A stretch of DNA of 17,923 nucleotides from JAAAOZ01 sp964496595 (GTDB lineage: Bacteria; Chloroflexota; Anaerolineae; B4-G1; SLSP01): positions 1 to 17,923 of the forward strand of contig CAZCAI010000099.1 in assembly GCA_964496595.1 (NCBI GenBank), given 5' to 3'. Below the pieces are notes generated by a model. It made no database searches, had not been told where the DNA came from, and saw only the letters and a list, made by a program, of their open reading frames with translations. A program made the position numbers and the translations under genes. Positions 15,118-17,923 of this stretch are shown here, one piece after another. Every line of letters begins with the position of its first letter. Position 1 is the first letter of the stretch.

Positions 15118-17295
15118 CTATGGCGATGTCTCTGGCGTGGGGGTCGATGTTGAGGGCGTTGGGGTCGGGGGCAACGGCGTGATCGGCCACCCATAATATC
15201 CCTCCACAATCTGGCGGAACATCGGCGCCGCGACGGTCGAGCCTTCCCCCCCGTGCTCAGCTAACACCACCATCGCGATCTCAGGATCATCCGCCGGGAA
15301 GTAACCCGCAAACCAGGCATGGGGCTTGTTTTCCTCATGAACGGCCTCGGCGGTCCCGGTCTTGCCGGCAACGGCGACAGCCAGTCCCTGGAAATGTCGA
15401 CGCGCCGTGCCGAACGGGGCCGTGGTGGTATCCAACATGCCGGCCTGAAGGATCGCCAGGTGCGCCTGCGTCATGGGCAATTGGGCGAGCGCCTGAGGCT
15501 GGGTCACATACTCCGGCTCCCCACTCCCCGCCGCGATGCGATCCACGAGATACGGGCGGTAGAGCGTTCCGCCGTTGGCCACCGCGGCCACCATCCGCGC
15601 GATCTGCAACGGCGTCACCAGCAAGTAGCCCTGCCCGATGGCCAAGTTCACAGTGTCGCCGGTTCCCCATCCAGTTTGATAGACGGCTTCTTTCCATTCG
15701 GGATCCGGCATCAGGCCATCCGCCTCCGAAAGCGCCTGCAACCCTGTGGCTTCACCAAATCCAAAGGCGCGGCCGTAGGTCGGCAAAATATCTGGATCGG
15801 CCTGGTTTAACTGCTTGCCGATCTCATAGAAGGTCACGTTGCACGAAGCGGCCAAAGCATCCTGAAGGACAATATCGCCATGCCCGCTTTCGAGCCAACA
15901 ATAGCGGCGGTTCGGCTCACCGAGACCATCCCAATAACCAGGACAGTAGAATGGGCTATCGCGCGTCAGGTCTAACGCGGCCATTCCCGCCGCCATTGTC
16001 ACGATTTTGAAGACCGAGCCGGCGGGATAGGCCCCTTGAGTCGCGCGGTTAAACAGGGGACGCTGGGGGTCGCTCAGCACCGCCCGACGCTCGTTTTCGG
16101 CGGTCGGTTGCAGAAAGATATTACTATCAAAATCCGGCAAGCTGGCCAGCGCCAGGATGGCGCCGGTCTTCACATCGACGGCGACGACGGCGCCGGGATA
16201 GTCGCCCAAGGCCTGTTCGGCGTGGTATTGCAGATCGCGGTCGAGGGTGGCATAAATGGGACGCCCGCGCTGCGGATCGCGCTCGGCCACGCTGGCGACA
16301 TAATTTCCCTCCGCATCAGCAATATAGAGTCGTCCCCCGTTGCGGCCGGCTAAAATCTGCTCGCCCCAGCGCTCCAAACCCGCGATCCCCACCCACTCAT
16401 CGCCTCGATACCCCTGGCGGCGGTAGGTCGCCAATGCCTCCGCCGGGATTGGCGAAATCCAACCGACAGCGTGCGCGCCGACGCCCTCCAGCGGATAGGT
16501 GCGGCCTTGACGTCCGCGCCGCTCGATCCCCGGCATTAAGAGTAATTCATCGTAGGTCATACTCCGCTCGCTAGAAATTTCTTCGATCGGGATGAACCAA
16601 TGCGCCGGCTGATCAACATAGATCGCGCGGATCTCCTCCGGCGGCATCTCCAACACCTGAGTGAGAACCTCAAGTAACGTCGCCTCATCCTCGATCTGCT
16701 CGGGAATAACGCCTACGGAGACGTGGGTACTGGGGACGGCCAGGCCGGCCCCCTCGCGGTCATAGATATTTGCTCGCGGCGGAATTTGATATTCCAAGAT
16801 GAAGGTATACCCTGGGGCCAGAGCCGGCCACATCGTCGCCGGCTCCCACGAGATCCACCACTGAGCTTCATCGCGGCGCAGATGGAGCGCGTTATCCGCC
16901 CGTAAATCACCAAATAGCCCTGTGTGCCAGACTTCGACGAACTCAATCGTCGCCTGTGCTCCTTCAACCTTCAACGTGCGCGGCGTCAGCGTCATACTGA
17001 AGGTCGTGGTGCTATCCAAAGCCTTCGTATGCGCCCGCTGAAATACCTCATACGGCATCTCGGTTCTAAGCTCCGGCGCGAGCATCTGATACATCTGCTC
17101 ATACGTTCCTCGCTCCCAGGCGGACAAGAAATCCCGCCCCGCTCGCTCTGGCCGGGCGAAATCCACCGTCGGCGTGGGCGTAGGCGCCTGGACCGTCGGC
17201 GGCGCGGACGTCAGCGCCTCGGGGGTCGGCGCCGCCGCCGTACACGCCGAATTCAACAGCAGGCATACCAGCCCCCACATCAGAAGGCGTTTCAT
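15118..17295 (-). CDS. Class B penicillin-binding protein, lipoprotein with MecA-N-like domain
   Basis: Peptidoglycan DD-transpeptidase acting outside the cytoplasmic membrane. The 725 residues start with a short hydrophobic leader and Cys18 in LLLNSAC, a slightly atypical lipobox (Asn at -3), suggesting lipid anchoring. A Thr/Pro linker (about 23-45) follows. Next come an NTF2-like MecA-N-type domain (about 47-155, ending WWISWEPATMWP), a dimerisation domain opening IPPRANIYDREG (171-182), and the transpeptidase with active-site SVFK (427-430, Ser427), SCN (484-486) and KTGTAE (645-650). A Pro/Thr tail (706-725) closes it. All catalytic motifs are intact. MecA-N domains occur in PBP2a and PBP3-like enzymes of Gram-positives; low beta-lactam affinity cannot be concluded from this. 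The ATG at 17295-17293 overlaps the maf stop (ATGA), so translation is probably coupled, with GAGGGG upstream. Confidence 0.94.
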   Translation of the reverse strand: MKRLLMWGLVCLLLNSACTAAAPTPEALTSAPPTVQAPTPTPTVDFARPERAGRDFLSAWERGTYEQMYQMLAPELRTEMPYEVFQRAHTKALDSTTTFSMTLTPRTLKVEGAQATIEFVEVWHTGLFGDLRADNALHLRRDEAQWWISWEPATMWPALAPGYTFILEYQIPPRANIYDREGAGLAVPSTHVSVGVIPEQIEDEATLLEVLTQVLEMPPEEIRAIYVDQPAHWFIPIEEISSERSMTYDELLLMPGIERRGRQGRTYPLEGVGAHAVGWISPIPAEALATYRRQGYRGDEWVGIAGLERWGEQILAGRNGGRLYIADAEGNYVASVAERDPQRGRPIYATLDRDLQYHAEQALGDYPGAVVAVDVKTGAILALASLPDFDSNIFLQPTAENERRAVLSDPQRPLFNRATQGAYPAGSVFKIVTMAAGMAALDLTRDSPFYCPGYWDGLGEPNRRYCWLESGHGDIVLQDALAASCNVTFYEIGKQLNQADPDILPTYGRAFGFGEATGLQALSEADGLMPDPEWKEAVYQTGWGTGDTVNLAIGQGYLLVTPLQIARMVAAVANGGTLYRPYLVDRIAAGSGEPEYVTQPQALAQLPMTQAHLAILQAGMLDTTTAPFGTARRHFQGLAVAVAGKTGTAEAVHEENKPHAWFAGYFPADDPEIAMVVLAEHGGEGSTVAAPMFRQIVEGYYGWPITPLPPTPTPSTSTPTPETSP

Positions 17296-17923
17296 AGCAC
17301 CACTTCCCCTCGATCCGGCAGGGGGCAGTGATAACCAAAGTGACGGCGGCAGAGCGCGGGAATATCCACGGTTAGGATATATCCACCGGCGCGCATCAAA
17401 GCGGCCACTGCACAGAGGGGTAATCCCACCACATTAGCATAACAGCGATCCGCTGTCGCTACCGGATCAAAAGCCACGTTCTGAATAGCATAGGCGCCGG
17501 CCTTATCCATAGGATCACCGCTCGCCACGTAGGCCGCGATCTCAGCGTCGGTATAGGGGCGCATCCAAACCCTGGTGGTGACGCGCCGGACGGTCATCTC
17601 CTGCGTTTGCGGGATGCGGAGCGCCACGCCCGTATGCACCTCGTGAGGTCGATCTCGAAGTTGGCGCAATAGATGCTGCGCCTCGGCGGGATTCTGGGGC
17701 TTGCCCAGCGAGCGTCCTTCCAAATCAACGGTGGTATCGGCAGCGAGAATCCATGCCTCGGACGGCGGATCAGTCAGCGCTTGATTCTTTTCCAGCGCCA
17801 GCCGCGTCGCCAACGTCGCGGGATGCTCATCGGGATCCGGGCGCTCATCGATACAGACGCTCATCACATCGACGGGGATCTCCAGCCAGTTCACCATCTT
17901 GCGCCGGCGCGGCGATTGCGACA
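17292..17923 (-). CDS. maf: Maf-family nucleoside triphosphate pyrophosphatase, 5' end beyond window
   Basis: House-cleaning enzyme that hydrolyses non-canonical or excess NTPs (dTTP/UTP in YhdE-type Maf) to the monophosphate. The reading frame continues through 17923: the codons before the ATG at 17897 read SQSPRRRK, which is the conserved N-terminal SxSPRR motif, so the true start lies outside the window. Further family motifs, counting from that internal Met, are AADTTVDLEGRSLGKP (52-67, catalytic Asp54), HEVHTGVAL (85-93), GDPMDKAGAYAIQ (127-139) and VVGLPL (156-161). The usual G after IQ is Asn. The C terminus carries an extra stretch with CRRHFGYHC (183-191). The stop codon overlaps the PBP start by 4 bases, forming an operon. 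Substrate class is not settled by the sequence. Confidence 0.93.
   Translation of the reverse strand, partial: SQSPRRRKMVNWLEIPVDVMSVCIDERPDPDEHPATLATRLALEKNQALTDPPSEAWILAADTTVDLEGRSLGKPQNPAEAQHLLRQLRDRPHEVHTGVALRIPQTQEMTVRRVTTRVWMRPYTDAEIAAYVASGDPMDKAGAYAIQNVAFDPVATADRCYANVVGLPLCAVAALMRAGGYILTVDIPALCRRHFGYHCPLPDRGEVVL

Noticed and set aside
1..17923. tRNA, rRNA, CRISPR, insertion-sequence or riboswitch signals
   Set aside because: None recognised by eye; intergenic regions are all 152 bases or shorter and are accounted for by promoter, repeat and terminator elements.

Overview
The window is a GC-rich bacterial fragment, most likely from a Chloroflexota member (Anaerolineae/Caldilineae-like). 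This assignment is inference. It rests on the Thr-Pro linkers in the penicillin-binding protein, a huge secreted protein ending in an 'IYLPLVVK' tail of the kind common on secreted Chloroflexota proteins, and a lipoprotein-type class B PBP next to Maf. A run of exactly 100 N (1959-2058) shows that this is a scaffolded draft assembly.

Layout. Plus strand: murI (6-914, glutamate racemase), then after 66 bases one giant secreted gene (981-12975). The gene is interrupted only by the N gap, and the arbitrary gap length makes the two halves look frameshifted. The giant protein has at least 3964 residues. In order it carries a signal peptide, an RHS/YD-repeat shell with RHS core motifs, an amidotransferase-like domain with no cysteine, a series of Ig-like modules, two carboxypeptidase-regulatory-like modules, a duplicated parallel beta-helix of visibly lower GC, a PPC domain, more Ig-like/CARDB modules and the YLPLV tail. 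No toxin tip or immunity gene is seen, so this looks like a surface or secreted structural/adhesive protein rather than a polymorphic toxin.

Minus strand, convergent to the giant gene and separated from it by a strong hairpin terminator (13069-13098): maf (5' end beyond the right edge), pbp (4-base ATGA overlap with maf), then a DeoR-family regulator and an MsmK/UgpC-type sugar ABC transporter ATPase. Maf and the PBP form a housekeeping/cell-wall operon. The deoR-ATPase pair has its own near-consensus promoter (15024-15052). Just upstream of it is an unusual array of four GATC cores spaced exactly 10 bp apart (15069-15104), a candidate operator. The ATPase has no permease or binding-protein gene nearby, so it probably serves transporters encoded elsewhere, under control of the adjacent sugar-responsive repressor.

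The most notable items are the toxin-less RHS giant with its unusual domain chain and gap problem, the low-GC beta-helix block inside it, and the helically phased GATC array. No RNA genes, CRISPR arrays, transposases or phage genes were seen.
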